Below are positions 11,791 to 22,603 of a stretch of DNA of 64,000 bases, piece after piece. Position 1 is the first letter of the stretch. Each line of letters begins with the position of its first letter. The notes beneath the pieces are model-generated. The model saw only the letters and a program-made list of their open reading frames with translations, was not told the DNA's origin and did no database searches. Source of the DNA: Atopsyche davidsoni (lineage: Eukaryota; Arthropoda; Insecta; Trichoptera; Hydrobiosidae); assembly GCA_022113835.1 (NCBI GenBank), contig JAILWY010000001.1, positions 13,260,501-13,324,500 on the forward strand, read 5' to 3'. The position numbers and the translations under genes were made by a program.

Positions 11791-13903
11791 CAGATTTTTT
11801 TTTATTCTGTTTCAAGTTTCACGGGATTTTCTTGTAAACAGCAGAGTGAACGTTGAATAAATAACCACAGTTGCTGGTAATATTTTTAACGTTTAATTTG
11901 ATATTTATTCGTTTGAGTATCTTTTTGGGTCTATTTGTATGTACTTATAACCATATTTAAATTCCGAAACGTATATTAAATTTAACAGTGATTACCAAAC
12001 TGCCAAATCCGTAACATATACGGCGTGGAGAATTAATCGATTGAAATTGTATTTGATTGACAAATTGTAAATATTCTTAGCATGCTATTTTTAATAGTTT
12101 GATCTAAATTGTAGATCGATTACCATAGAAATGGCTTTTTTCAAATCGTTGTGGAGTATAAAACCGGTACGCTACAGGCTTTGAGAATAAAGGCGTTAAA
12201 GTATGTTAGATAAATTAAATAATATAATAATTATATGAGCTGTATGACTAATTTTTGCAATTATGTACGTGGGAAGTTAAATATCTTATTCATTAAAAAT
12301 AATTATATTTAAACTTAATACTTGAACATATATCTACAATAATAATTTCACTACTAACCTATACTAGCAGAATAATTGGCCATATAAATTATCGACGAGT
12401 TGAAGTAAACTTGCATACTCAATAAAAATATTTTAAAAACTCTTTGTCATTGAAAAAAATATACACAGATACATGTCAAGATATCTTAAAAAAATTCACA
12501 CTTTAATAAGTTACACGAGCTGCATTTTTTGCATTTTCTCGTAAAATTATTAAAAAAAACAATTTCACTGGATGAAAATTATATAATAACTTAATATATG
12601 GCATCTCATCTCCTTCACAATATTTCGATCTCAAACGCATATTAAATAAAGGCTTAAGATTATATATTTATCTAAATATCAACTAAAAGTATTATGTTTA
12701 TTTAATTTTATTGCGCAATATATATATATTACTATGGTAATTGCGTAATATAAGATATCACTATATACTCAGTACAGATTTCTGCATTTAAATATCATCA
12801 TCCAGTCACCAACTGGCTCTTGCCTAACTCAAAGCATTAATGACTCAAAAAAAGTATATTTTAATAATAATAAATTGTATTAATACTACGCTAATCTTGC
12901 TCACGTATTATTATAATCTATAATTGATGGTCTTATAAAGAATTTTTATATAAAAAACATCACTTTATTTTAATAAGGATTTTTATTTATGAAGCTCCAT
13001 AATACAATAATATTATTTTTAAAGCAATGACGTAATGCATTAAAACCCACTGAATTCCTCATTTCATTGTTATCTCATAAATTTACATATATTTCCATAC
13101 TTAGTGCACATTTACCGTTGAGTTAAAAAATAGACATTTAAAATGCAATTCAAATACAGTAAAACTCACGTGTGTTTTTTTGTATTTAAATTAATTATCG
13201 CTTGTTAATAAAACTCGTGAGATTTCCTTAATTTCTATTTAATAGTTGTTATTAATCGTTGGAATAAATTAATGGTTGTACATAATGAGTTGTCGTTTGA
13301 TTGAATTTTGAAATCTAGTAATCTACTTGAAACGCACTTGCTCGCTAATGGCAATTTCATTCATGTTATGTATATTAGATGCTAATGAAATTTCTCTATA
13401 ATATGCAACAAGACTTGTTTCTCGGAATGCCTAGAACAATGAAACATTGAATTCATTATTAATTAGCAGCTTAACTAGAATGCAATGCGCAGCAATAAGA
13501 TGAAATCTGTGATAATCACATTTGCATGCAATTAAAAATGATATGTAACATTTCAACATAATGCAGTCAAGCTTACTTTATCTCGCCATTCTGGTGTGAT
13601 CAGAAAAATGCTCTTGGTGTAATCAGAGTAATTAAATTATGCTCGGTTTATTGATAAACTCATTATATGCTGTTTTTGCATCTTTAAAATAGGTTAGTAC
13701 TGAAATTGAATAAATTAGTTTGCTCTTATAAAAATTAAAGTTTTTAAAGTCTATATTAGTAACTTGACATGTGTGTGTATAAACTAAAAATCATTTATCT
13801 AATGTTGCAAAATACTTGAAGAAATGAACAAGGTATTTACAAAAATATGTTTGAGCAAAACTGTGTTTTGAAATGCGGTTCTCGTTTTATTTGAGTAGTT
13901 AAC
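11791..13903. other. Very AT-rich stretch
   Basis: No gene, RNA or structured repeat was recognised. Many ATTA and AATAAA words occur at about background level for this composition. Confidence 0.45.
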
Positions 13904-14239
13904 ATGGCGTACTTTGTCGTTAATCGATTGAACGTACTTGAAAGTTTAATGGAAGACGTAAAGCGTTTCAATCGGATCGTTTATTTGTCTACGGGAATAG
14001 TGATCACTTGCAGCGCAGAAAATATGGCTCGAGTGCAGTTCGAGCTGATGTCCCACAAACAAGTACATACTCTGTTATTAGTTTTAACTTGTCTTAAGTA
14101 TTGTTTACTTGTTTTCTCAGACAAGTTTAATAACAGTAAAAAATACTTAAAAATACTTATCATTTGTGATTATCATATAAATGGAAACCGTCTATTATTC
14201 TTTTGTAAAGTAATAATATACATTTTTTTTTACAATTGA
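13904..14239 (+). CDS. Unrecognised 111-codon ORF, doubtful
   Basis: The frame opens with a real ATG in good context (AACATGG) and reads MAYFVVNRLNVLESLMED. The first 55 or so codons look moderately coding-like. The last half is AT-rich, hydrophobic and lysine/isoleucine-biased, as expected for random AT-rich DNA. No domain is recognised. It may be a fragment of a repeat, a first exon, or chance. Confidence 0.12.
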   Translation: MAYFVVNRLNVLESLMEDVKRFNRIVYLSTGIVITCSAENMARVQFELMSHKQVHTLLLVLTCLKYCLLVFSDKFNNSKKYLKILIICDYHINGNRLLFFCKVIIYIFFYN

Positions 14240-14427
14240 CTACTCAGAAATCGAATCCGGCTTCTCAATTATATTAAATTAGAAATCACCTGTCAGAAAA
14301 GGATCGAGCGGGTAAACCTCAGGTAAAAGTAGATAACCGAAACCACACTCCCAATAACCTAATCAAACAAAAAAAAAAAGCTTTGGTAGAAGATAAGACC
14401 CCATCTGTTAAAATTCTTTGGACGTAC

Positions 14428-14566
14428 CTTCGATCGACACGCTTGTATGGGCACTAATTTTTCGTGCATTGTGGTGGTTGTTTCTGGCAGCCCTGGGGCC
14501 AGGCGGGACCCCTGGCTGGAGGCTCTGCCCCCCGGGCCCCCCGTGCCCCCTGCTCCCCCATGGATC
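14428..14566 (-). CDS. Candidate internal exon on the minus strand
   Basis: This GC-rich block is 139 bp long. It is bounded on the minus strand by an AG (AATAAGTCAG/G) and a strong donor (CGAAG/GTACGTCC). Two minus-strand frames stay open through it. One is glycine-rich and then reads ETTTTMHEKLVPIQACRSK up to the donor; the other is also glycine-rich. The polypyrimidine tract before the acceptor is poor and no homologue is recognised. A plus-strand acceptor (TTTCTGGCAG/CCC) is a competing reading. Confidence 0.22.
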
Positions 14567-14844
14567 CTGACTTATTGGCCGCGGCGCGACTTTAGCCTTA
14601 ATGACTGGCCTCGGAGATCAGGCCCGTGTCGGGGAGTATATCATCACGCCCGACAGAGCGTTGCTCGTGTATGCAGATTACTGCACTACAGACGTTCTCA
14701 TATTTATCTTACTACTTAATGCTGTTTTTTTTTTTTTTTAATATAAAACTCATAGCGACTGTTATATGCAAAAAAATATTGAAATTAAGTTCAAAAAGTT
14801 TTAAAATTAAAAATTTGATTATATACCTAGTACATGCATGCTGA

Positions 14845-14913
14845 TTTACGCACTTCAGAATGTAAAGGTACAAATATATGCTGTTGGTACCTTGACATTC
14901 TAAAGTGCGTAAA
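14845..14913 (+). ncRNA. Pre-miRNA-like hairpin
   Basis: The left arm 14845-14871 and right arm 14887-14913 pair over 27 positions with two internal mismatches, around a 15-nt loop. Arms start TTTACGCACTT and end AAGTGCGTAAA. A 69-nt isolated hairpin of this shape matches the usual size of a microRNA precursor. I do not recognise the mature sequence as a known miRNA. It could instead be a tiny MITE remnant or be expressed from the opposite strand. Confidence 0.4.
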
Positions 14914-15249
14914 ATATAATATAATACAATGAAATCACCCCCCTTCTCAATGGACAGTAAATGCGCAGTAGTCTTTGTCTCAGCTGCGGATTTCAGGAGG
15001 CTCGAAGGGGACTTCATAGGCCAGCACAGAGTCACGACGCAATAACCTAGTTTCGAAAACATTCCTGAATTTAATAGCGATGGGCAAAGTCGTCGATTTT
15101 GATTTTCGATTAATCCGAATATATTTTTTTAATAGTGAAATAATGAGTATTATGACGGCTTTTGAACTGCCCGAATTTTCGATATTCAATTATGTATACA
15201 TTCGAATTTACTTATGACTAGAAGAATATTTCGATGTAATTCATTATCA

Positions 15250-15900
15250 ATGAGAAGCTTTCTTTCCCTCGGCGTTGAGCGCAGGATCCATCAGCCTCCA
15301 GTTTGTGATCGAAAGACCGGTTTAGTTTCCGGCGCGAATTTAATTTATCAACCTGATTCTCTACGGATCCACTCGAGTTCTTACTTCCCGGGCTGTCAAA
15401 ACAACTGTTACATATCACACACGGCATTAGGCCGCACGGTGAAGGCGAGAACGTCATTCGCGGAACGCTCGAAACTTAATGTATTTTACAACTCGGATTC
15501 TTGCGTCACCCGAGTCAAGCGACTATAAAAAGTTGCTAATGGACCGGGACGCGGAGCGTTCGCTATAAATGTAAATTTGAGTGATTCAAACACTATTAGT
15601 GAGAGATGCTCGGCGTTAGTTTTAACAACGCTCCACTTCCGCGCAAACAGAGCGGGGGTGTCATTAAAGGCGCCGATGGTGACGTACCGCCTCCGCGGGG
15701 CTCTGTGCGAATTTCACTCCCGCATTGTGTGAAAAACTGTCGCCGGGCATTCAAAGGTAACGAGGCAGGCCGCCATTACCGGCGGCGCGGCAAATGTCGC
15801 ACTCCGTGTTTTTGCCCGCGGCTTGCCTAATTGACGCGCCTTGCAAATGTCTCTCGAAACTCGAGGCTCTGCAATCCGTGTGATCGCCCACGGGACGAAC
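15250..15900. promoter_or_regulatory. GC-rich non-coding block
   Basis: This extended composition island holds several CpG-rich patches (for example 15540-15560, 15640-15700 and 15760-15840). It also has short open frames of about 74-104 codons that overlap on both strands and show no recognised domain. It may be a conserved regulatory element or an unrecognised exon region. Confidence 0.25.
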
Positions 15901-15987
15901 CGTTGGAGTGATTTTCAGTAGATATTTATGCTATTATGATAAAAGTATCTCTGTATTTTGTCTTCACTCTGAGTTTATTAAATTTTT

Positions 15988-16033
15988 TGCATGACTAGTT
16001 TCGACCAAATAGACTAGGTCATCATCAGATGCA
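15988..16033 (-). ncRNA. Hammerhead ribozyme core 1
   Basis: Read on the minus strand: stem I TGCAT (16033-16029), core CTGATGA (16028-16022), stem II GACC/GGTC with a 10-nt loop, core GAAA (16002-15999), minimal stem III C-TA-G, cleavage triplet GTC (15995-15993), and stem I partner ATGCA (15992-15988). All catalytic-core bases of the hammerhead family are present. Predicted cleavage falls after 15993. Oddities are one extra U between the core A9 position and stem II, and a stem III of only A-U and C-G. The ACTAGT around stem III is palindromic, so two copies could pair into a longer stem III and act as a dimer. Confidence 0.72.
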
Positions 16034-16142
16034 TAACTCATAACTGAGTTATGTAGGGTGGAGTGATTTTCAGTAGATATTTATGCTATAATGATAAAAA
16101 TACCTTTGTATTTTGCCTTCACTTTGAGTTTATTAAATTTTT

Positions 16143-16188
16143 TGCATTACTAGTTTCGACCAAATAGACTAGGTCATCATCAGATGCA
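16143..16188 (-). ncRNA. Hammerhead ribozyme core 2
   Basis: It has the same arrangement as core 1, shifted by exactly 155 bp: stem I TGCAT/ATGCA, CTGATGA at 16183-16177, GAAA at 16157-16154, and cleavage triplet GTA in place of GTC. The family rule needs U followed by any base except G, so GTA is acceptable. Cleavage at both cores would release a 155-nt RNA spanning 15993-16147. Confidence 0.68.
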
Positions 16189-16195
16189 TAACTGA

Positions 16196-16241
16196 TGCAT
16201 CTGATGATGACCTAGTCTATTTGGTCGAAACTAGTAATGCA
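16196..16241 (+). ncRNA. Hammerhead ribozyme core 3, inverted
   Basis: On the plus strand: stem I TGCAT 16196-16200, CTGATGA 16201-16207, stem II, GAAA 16227-16230, GTA 16234-16236, stem I partner ATGCA 16237-16241. Core bases are intact. It lies 7 bp from core 2 in opposite orientation, so the two cores form one large inverted repeat. Confidence 0.66.
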
Positions 16242-16341
16242 TAAAATTTAATAAACTCAATGTGAAGACAAAATACAAAGGTACTTTTATCATTATAATA
16301 ATAGATCTTCACCAATCAAATGCCTTGTCCCTCAACAAGAT
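16196..16341 (+). repeat. Inverted single unit of the hammerhead repeat with a distinct tail
   Basis: The unit matches the reverse complement of the tandem units until about 16298. It then switches to a different tail, GATCTTCACCAATCAAATGC onward to CAACAAGAT at 16341. The same tail occurs in the copy at 47431-47577, so it marks a second, shared element end. Immediately after it, AGATATTTATGCT (16339-16350) again matches the tandem units, suggesting a further broken unit. Confidence 0.6.
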
Positions 16342-16351
16342 ATTTATGCTT

Positions 16352-16389
16352 TATCTTATCGTTTTGTCTATCGATAAAACGATAAGATA
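16352..16389. repeat. Perfect 14-bp stem hairpin
   Basis: TATCTTATCGTTTT (16352-16365) is the exact reverse complement of AAAACGATAAGATA (16376-16389), with a 10-nt loop. It follows the hammerhead array directly and may be part of it. Confidence 0.7.
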
Positions 16390-18040
16390 TATTTGAAAAA
16401 AAATCAAGACAGAATTTGAACTCTTACTTCCACAGCAATCGCGGCCCAGTGCTCTTGAGCAAGAATTTGAATTTGTTTTTATATTTTCAGTATTTATAGC
16501 ATAACAGTTTGTCATATTTCCACCTACTTTATTTTGTAATTATCTGAGAAATCACAGATCGTAGTTTATTTTAATTTATAATCAATTATGTAGAATCACG
16601 ACTTTTATAATGACGTCTGGCTACTGGCGTCATAGTTAATATCTGTTAATTAACGATTTAGTGACTAAAATGGATACACGATTAATCATTGAATATTAAA
16701 TAAATTAGGTAATACCTAAATTAATATAATAACATTTTATTTTTATACGCGGTGTTTCAAAAGATATTCTATAACATAAAAAAAGAAAACTTATTGGTTT
16801 TTTCTGACAGCACATATAATATTGAAATTTTATTTTTAAGCTGCTTCCAATCAAGGTTCTTTCATAATCAATTTATACAAATTAATTTTATTTACACCAA
16901 GATCAATATCGTTTTTGTAGTGTTTCCATAAGTGCATAAACGAATCTAAATGTTTTGCAATAGAAAATAATCTTATATTATAATTCAGAAAAAATAAATT
17001 AAAACCGCTTTAAGTGTGCCAGAACTAATAACTTTTATGACTTTGGAGACACTGTGTTTATAAAAAGGGATTTTAAATTCTGTTACATCATAAATAACAA
17101 AAAATTACAAAAGTGTTTATTTCCTGTCGAGAATAGACTACCACACTATGTTTTTATAATTAAAATAATTAATTCGCCTGACCTTTTAAAGGAAGAACCG
17201 AGTTATGTTTTTTTGTACTATTTAAACGCTAAGAAGTTATTTCAACTGGAAACTTAAGTATATATTAGCAGAATGTATCTCGGAATTAATTTATACGATT
17301 AACTTTACAAGAACAAAAAGTAGATTTAATTAGCTGTCCGTATGATTCAGTATTAATCGAATTAACAGCTGGAGTTTCGATTAACCTCGCCTGATTTGTC
17401 GACAGACCTAGCAGGCGGAATGGTCCGTTGTTTATGAGACTCGATCTGATGGGATTTTTTATTATTATTTCAAGTTTGTTTTCTCTTTGGTCAACATTGG
17501 AAACCAATTATTTTATGTAAAACTCTCGCCGGATTATTTAATTAAGTATTAAATTTTATTTCGTTAATTATGTTCATCAGAAAAAGAGAAGATCGTACTA
17601 TTTTAATAAGAAGAACTTAGATTTATGAATAATTTATTCCGTAACCTATTAGAGCTGCAATAATTACAAAAAACACTCTTTTTACGAAAATACATTCATG
17701 GAGACGTTGCTTTTATCTCTTTGGTATTATAAATAATTTAAATCTCATAACTATTTATATATATTTACTATTATTAAGGTTTATCATATCTGGTCTGAAA
17801 TATATATATTTTTTGTAATTTTTTGTAGAAGAGTTTTGAACTGAATTATTGACTATATATTATCATCGCACACAATCGCAATCCTCAAAATCTACAACAC
17901 GTATTATATTATGTGTATTTTAATTGAAGTTTTATTTAACGACTGTTTTATGTGTTTTTAAAAGCCATAAAAACAGAATTTTCCATTTAAATTCTTGCAA
18001 AGTGCTTTAAAGAGGTCGTTTATTATTCTCCGATTATCTG
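16390..18040. other. AT-rich stretch without a gene
   Basis: No supported frames or repeats. Short ORFs here are AT-biased and lysine/isoleucine-rich, as expected by chance. Confidence 0.4.
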
Positions 18041-18044
18041 AAAA

Positions 18045-18215
18045 ATGAACGATACTCCAGGTCTTCCTCGGGAACAGCCGACCTCGAGCATCCCCGCGCA
18101 GCCACCGGAGGTCCGATCAGACACTCAACCGGACGAGCAGACTCCCAAACTGTGGTCCGCGAAACGCAGTTACCAGCGCGGCATGCTTACATCCGATATC
18201 GGAAGGCTCAGTGTC
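18045..18215 (+). CDS. Candidate first coding exon, unrecognised
   Basis: A sharply bounded GC-rich patch inside AT-rich DNA opens with ATG (AAAATGAACG). It reads MNDTPGLPREQPTSSIPAQP and continues PEVRSDTQPDEQTPKLWSAK, a proline/serine/glutamine-rich stretch of the kind found at N-termini of regulatory proteins. The frame runs on into clearly intronic AT-rich sequence after about residue 56. The possible donor (CTCA/GTGTCA near 18212) is weak. No domain is recognised. A conserved regulatory element is the main alternative. Confidence 0.25.
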
Positions 18216-18450
18216 ACTTTTAGGCTATTGATCAATAATTGTGTCAATTTTAATGATTTTCACTTGTCAATAATAAAATTTAATCAATGTGATTTATTCA
18301 TATTAAAAATATTTTATAGACAATGTTTAACTGTATGAAATTACAATTTTTTGATAAAATTAACCAAAACAATAAAATATTTGAATTTTCATTGAAATAT
18401 TTTTTTATAGCAAATAAATACAATACTGTGAATTAATATAACCTTATATA

Positions 18451-18676
18451 GGGTGTCCCAAAATTAACGCAAGATTTGAATTTGTCGCCATTTTTGCAGT
18501 AAAGTTTTAAAAGGCTATGCCAAGCTTTCATTATTTTTGAAATATTGTTAAATAATGAAGACACGTTATTCTATCGTGTAACGTTCCATTTTTACTAACC
18601 CTAAACTGTCAGCTGGTGTTCCCAAAACTTAACTGCGAAAATGGCGACAAATTCAAATCTTGCGTTAATTTTGGGA
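18451..18676 (+). mobile_element. MITE, Tc1/mariner-like termini
   Basis: The left terminus GGGTGTCCCAAAATTAACGC continues for about 58 bp as an imperfect inverted repeat of the right end, which finishes GCGTTAATTTTGGGA at 18676. The last five terminal bases are lost on the right. The left end abuts TATA, compatible with a TA target site. There is no coding content in 226 bp, so it is a non-autonomous element. A partial second copy is at 42778-42927. Confidence 0.75.
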
Positions 18677-21497
18677 TTTAAATTTATTAATAAATATTTT
18701 GTTTTTCGTTTTCGCGTGCTTAAAAAATAATAAAGCACAACGGGATAGTTTACTACACTATTGAGATATTAAACACTGCAAGGCTTTGGAGCCGCTGAGG
18801 TCATCAATAAGTGTTTACGGGTATATTCATTGAATTGATTAATTAAGTAAGGCCCCGTATGCGATGTCTCTCGCTTAGCTCGAATATTTTTTATTGTGCC
18901 ATTAAATTAGCACGTTTCTTGAATACCAAGTGATTGTTATTTACGACATTGTTTACGCTCGTTAATAGAAATAACATTTACAGAACTCTGTTTACATTTA
19001 CATCTACACAGTGGTATATTTACATTTAAATTAACTTTGTAAAACGCCAATTTGAATAAATTGATTGGATTTGCCATCATAGTTAATTCAAGAATTGCAT
19101 GTTTCTATGATATTAAGAGGATATCATTAAGCACAGAATAAAAATAACTACCCGTGCCCTTTATTTACAGTTAGATGTTATGTATTATTTATTATAAACA
19201 TGGAATTAATTAACATTAAAATGTAAACTGGTTGATTATAGAACTCAATAGAAACTTAATGCACTCTACTAGCTTCATTTTAATTATAAAATAAATAATG
19301 ATAGCCACTCTGGCTATATTAAAATAATTAATATGGATGTTCAATAATAACTCTTTTCAATTTGTAAATCTATTATAAATAATTTTATTCTTACAGTAAA
19401 CAAAGTATTACCAATGCGACGTATTATACAAGAAGAGATCGATATTGCATTGATAGATCATTATAAAAAAAATAATTAACTTAAATAAAAGCATCACACT
19501 AACAAGAGTGTGTATTTATAAATTTTAAAGTTTCACTCATTTCAAAGGTCAGAACAAATTTAATTTATTTCATTACAACAAATATGCTAACTTTTACATG
19601 ATTTGCAATAAATCTTTATTCTCAAAAAAAAAAAACAAAATTAATTGATTGAAGATGTTAGATGAATGAAGGATGTTTTAAAACGGATACATCTCTTTTA
19701 TTCGATGCTAATATTTATTGTGGTCATAAAAAAAATCTTTTTAAAAACAACACTTAAAATTTCAAAGATTCTAGGCCATCCATTCGTGAATGAGAAACAA
19801 TTTATATTCGCGTTTATGGGAACTTTATATATAATTTAATGTTAAATGGAGAAGCTGGACTATTGCAGTGTTTAATTAGACGAGGCATTCTCTATTTGCA
19901 GGCGTCTGGTTGTGTATAATTTATACAAATGCTCTGTTATATATTTATTAACACACGCTCAAGTGTATGTGAGCACACGCACGCCATGTAATACGTGTAA
20001 AAATAAGCTGTGAATTTAATTAAAAAGAAGTCACAGAGTAAATTTAATTTATTAAAGTCACAAGTCTCCGCGGAGAGAAAAACATGATTAACATAATGTA
20101 GTATCGCATGTCAGATTCGGTGGCCAATTAAAATGTCACATAAGATATCACTTGTTGGGCCAAATTAAAAAAATGCGCAGACACGAACTTGAATTTATTT
20201 AACACAACATATACTTATATAATTATTAATGAACGTATTCGTTGGTACGTCGTGCTCCAAAATGTTTTTTTTTTGATAAAGACTGGAAAATATCTTTGAA
20301 ATGATACTCGCAGTTTTCTCACCGATAAACATTGTAGACAAATTCAAACATAACTTACGGTAATATGATGTTGTCATGTCGTCGTTAAGATAATGACATT
20401 TAATCTGCCTCGTGTTTAAACCAATCGACATTTCCAACAACAAACACACACCTAAGAAATAATTGGTAATTATTTTCAATTATATATGTTTTGCCTTATT
20501 AACCCCCTGAGCGCTGGTTGTTTCTGACTAAGATTAAAAAAAAAAAAGACACTTAAATGCTGCAATTGTTATAAAACTGTGTTGAATATATTTATTAAAA
20601 ATATCTACAAATAATATTTGGTAGCATAAGAATAGTCGTTGCTCAGCGATTGCAAGGCCTCCAGGTTCAAATGTAAGGAAACCTTTCTGATATTTATATA
20701 TGGTAGATGTGATTTCTCTGTAAACGAAAAGACCAATTCTAAATACGTAACAGGCTGTTGCTTCAAAATCGATTGCTTTTATTGGAAATTTATATCAACA
20801 AGAAGGTTATTGATAGATTTTCTATTTGAATCATTATATTGTCACAGGTTTTTGCCTACAAATTCACTTAATATAATAATTATTTAAGATTGGTTCCTCA
20901 TCTGTTATTGACCCCAAATCATTCTTAATACGTATGTTCATAAATACATTGTTTAGATCACCTGATAATGTGTATCTCATTCGTAGAATTAACAAAAATA
21001 ATTAGTAAATATAACAGTTCCAAGCAATTGAGGCGTCCATCAGTTTTAAACGGGAAGAATAAAGAGTAATGGCATCTAATTCATCTCTGCTTCGAATGGG
21101 AAGGTTTCTTCTTAAGTAATTATTTATTTAAGTGCTTAGCGGATTGAATAATATTTCATTAGAGTGATCTCGCGATTGGATTTTGAATGAGATAGTGAGA
21201 GAGCTGGCGGGCGACTCTCGCCTCTAGTGACCCTGTTGGCCAGCTGATCCGAGGAACAGCTGTTGCTAATACCGCCGCGGCAGGCGTGCTCAAGCGTGGA
21301 CCGCACACAATGTAACACATTTAACTTCGAAATTAAATAACATCATCATTACTGTATCGCGTGGTCCGACTGGAATTTTAATTGAAGTCGCTAAGTCATC
21401 AACTGCATGACCAACTGCGGCTACTACGGCTGGCTGTTCAATTCTAGGTGATCGTCTTTTGCATGATTTTTTACAGGATTCTAAGCGAGATACTTTT

Positions 21498-21499
<2 letters not shown>
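18677..21499. other. AT-rich stretch
   Basis: No gene was recognised. A short GC-richer patch at 21190-21310 has no supported function. The word AGGTTCAAATG near 20660 looks like a tRNA B box but lacks an A box. Confidence 0.4.

Positions 21500-21563
<64 letters not shown>
21500..21563. repeat. (TA)n microsatellite
   Basis: An uninterrupted TA dinucleotide run of about 31 units. Confidence 0.97.
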
Positions 21564-21566
<3 letters not shown>

Positions 21567-22544
21567 CTGGGTTGGGGTCCTTTTGTAACGACAGTGATAT
21601 TGTCTGTTTAATTTAGGCATAACGTACAGTGATGAGTCCCATTATTCCGATAGATATTCGCATTACATATAATTTACCTGTTTTTCGTCAAAAACCGGAC
21701 ATAATCTCTTTCTGGCTTTTAAAAAGTAATTAATCTCTCGGCTTTGTCTAACCGAAGGAAGATTAACAAAGCGTGAAATTAGGTAAGAAAATGTTTTACT
21801 CGTTAGAACAAACGAATACGGACATTATAATACTTCATTAAAAACAATTTAATTAATCATAACCATATTCAAATTTTTAATTAAAAACAATACCTTTTTT
21901 ATTAAAGTATTTGGCGAAAATTATCTTTTTGTATATTATATAACGGTAACGGTTTTCTTGATATTTAAATATGTATGGTATGCACGTGTAAAATAATGCA
22001 TACACATAAATGCATTTTTATTCGTAATTTGTATATTTAAAAATAATAAAATTTAGTATGTATAATTTTTCCCATACCTGAACTCAGTTGTGGCTCCTAT
22101 CGAAATAGAGACAACGACATCATCTGATTTAAAATATAGTCAAATGTATCCCATGTAGGTCTTATGCCAATTGTAATTTCGAGTGGTGTAAAATTAGCCC
22201 TAATTGTATCAAAATAATAATTTGATTAACTTTAAGCGATAATTTATAAATTTAAGAAGTATTAAACTTGGATAAAACTCCTATAATTTTCTTAGTAAGG
22301 ATTTAATTAAATTTTTTGAGGCAGTTGGATTGGTGTTTTGTGATTTAGTATATGATGTTATTCATGCATGTATTTATTTAACAAAATATATTGGCGAAAT
22401 TTTTTTTTATCATTATATGCAATCTTAATATTTAATTATTTTCTGCTTTTCATTCTCTTTAAAATGCGATGAGAATTCTTCGCAACAGCATCGAATTTGA
22501 TAATATTTTACTCATTATTTAAAAAAATAACGCATGTATTACAC

Positions 22545-22546
<2 letters not shown>
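21564..22546. other. AT-rich stretch flanking the retrotransposon 3' end
   Basis: No feature is supported. The last bases before the poly(T), ATGTATTACACGA, are the left insertion flank of the R1-clade element. Confidence 0.4.

Positions 22547-22600
<54 letters not shown>

Positions 22601-22603
<3 letters not shown>

Larger units (their letters stand above)
15904..16195 (-). repeat. Tandem 155-bp hammerhead-bearing units (retrozyme-like)
   Basis: Two near-identical units are arranged head to tail with a 155-bp period. The plus-strand motif TGGAGTGATTTTCAGTAGAT starts at 15904 and again at 16059, and all later landmarks shift by 155. Each unit holds a hammerhead ribozyme core on the minus strand. 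Tandem units with type I hammerheads are the hallmark of retrozyme-like repeats and of terminal repeats of Penelope-like elements. No protein-coding part is present, so this would be a non-autonomous element. Confidence 0.7.

Noticed and set aside
20640..20690. B-box-like word AGGTTCAAATG
   Set aside because: No A box upstream and no related copy in the window.
21136..21318. 60-codon minus frame in a GC-richer patch
   Set aside because: Too short, with no domain, no splice-like boundaries and no repeat partner.
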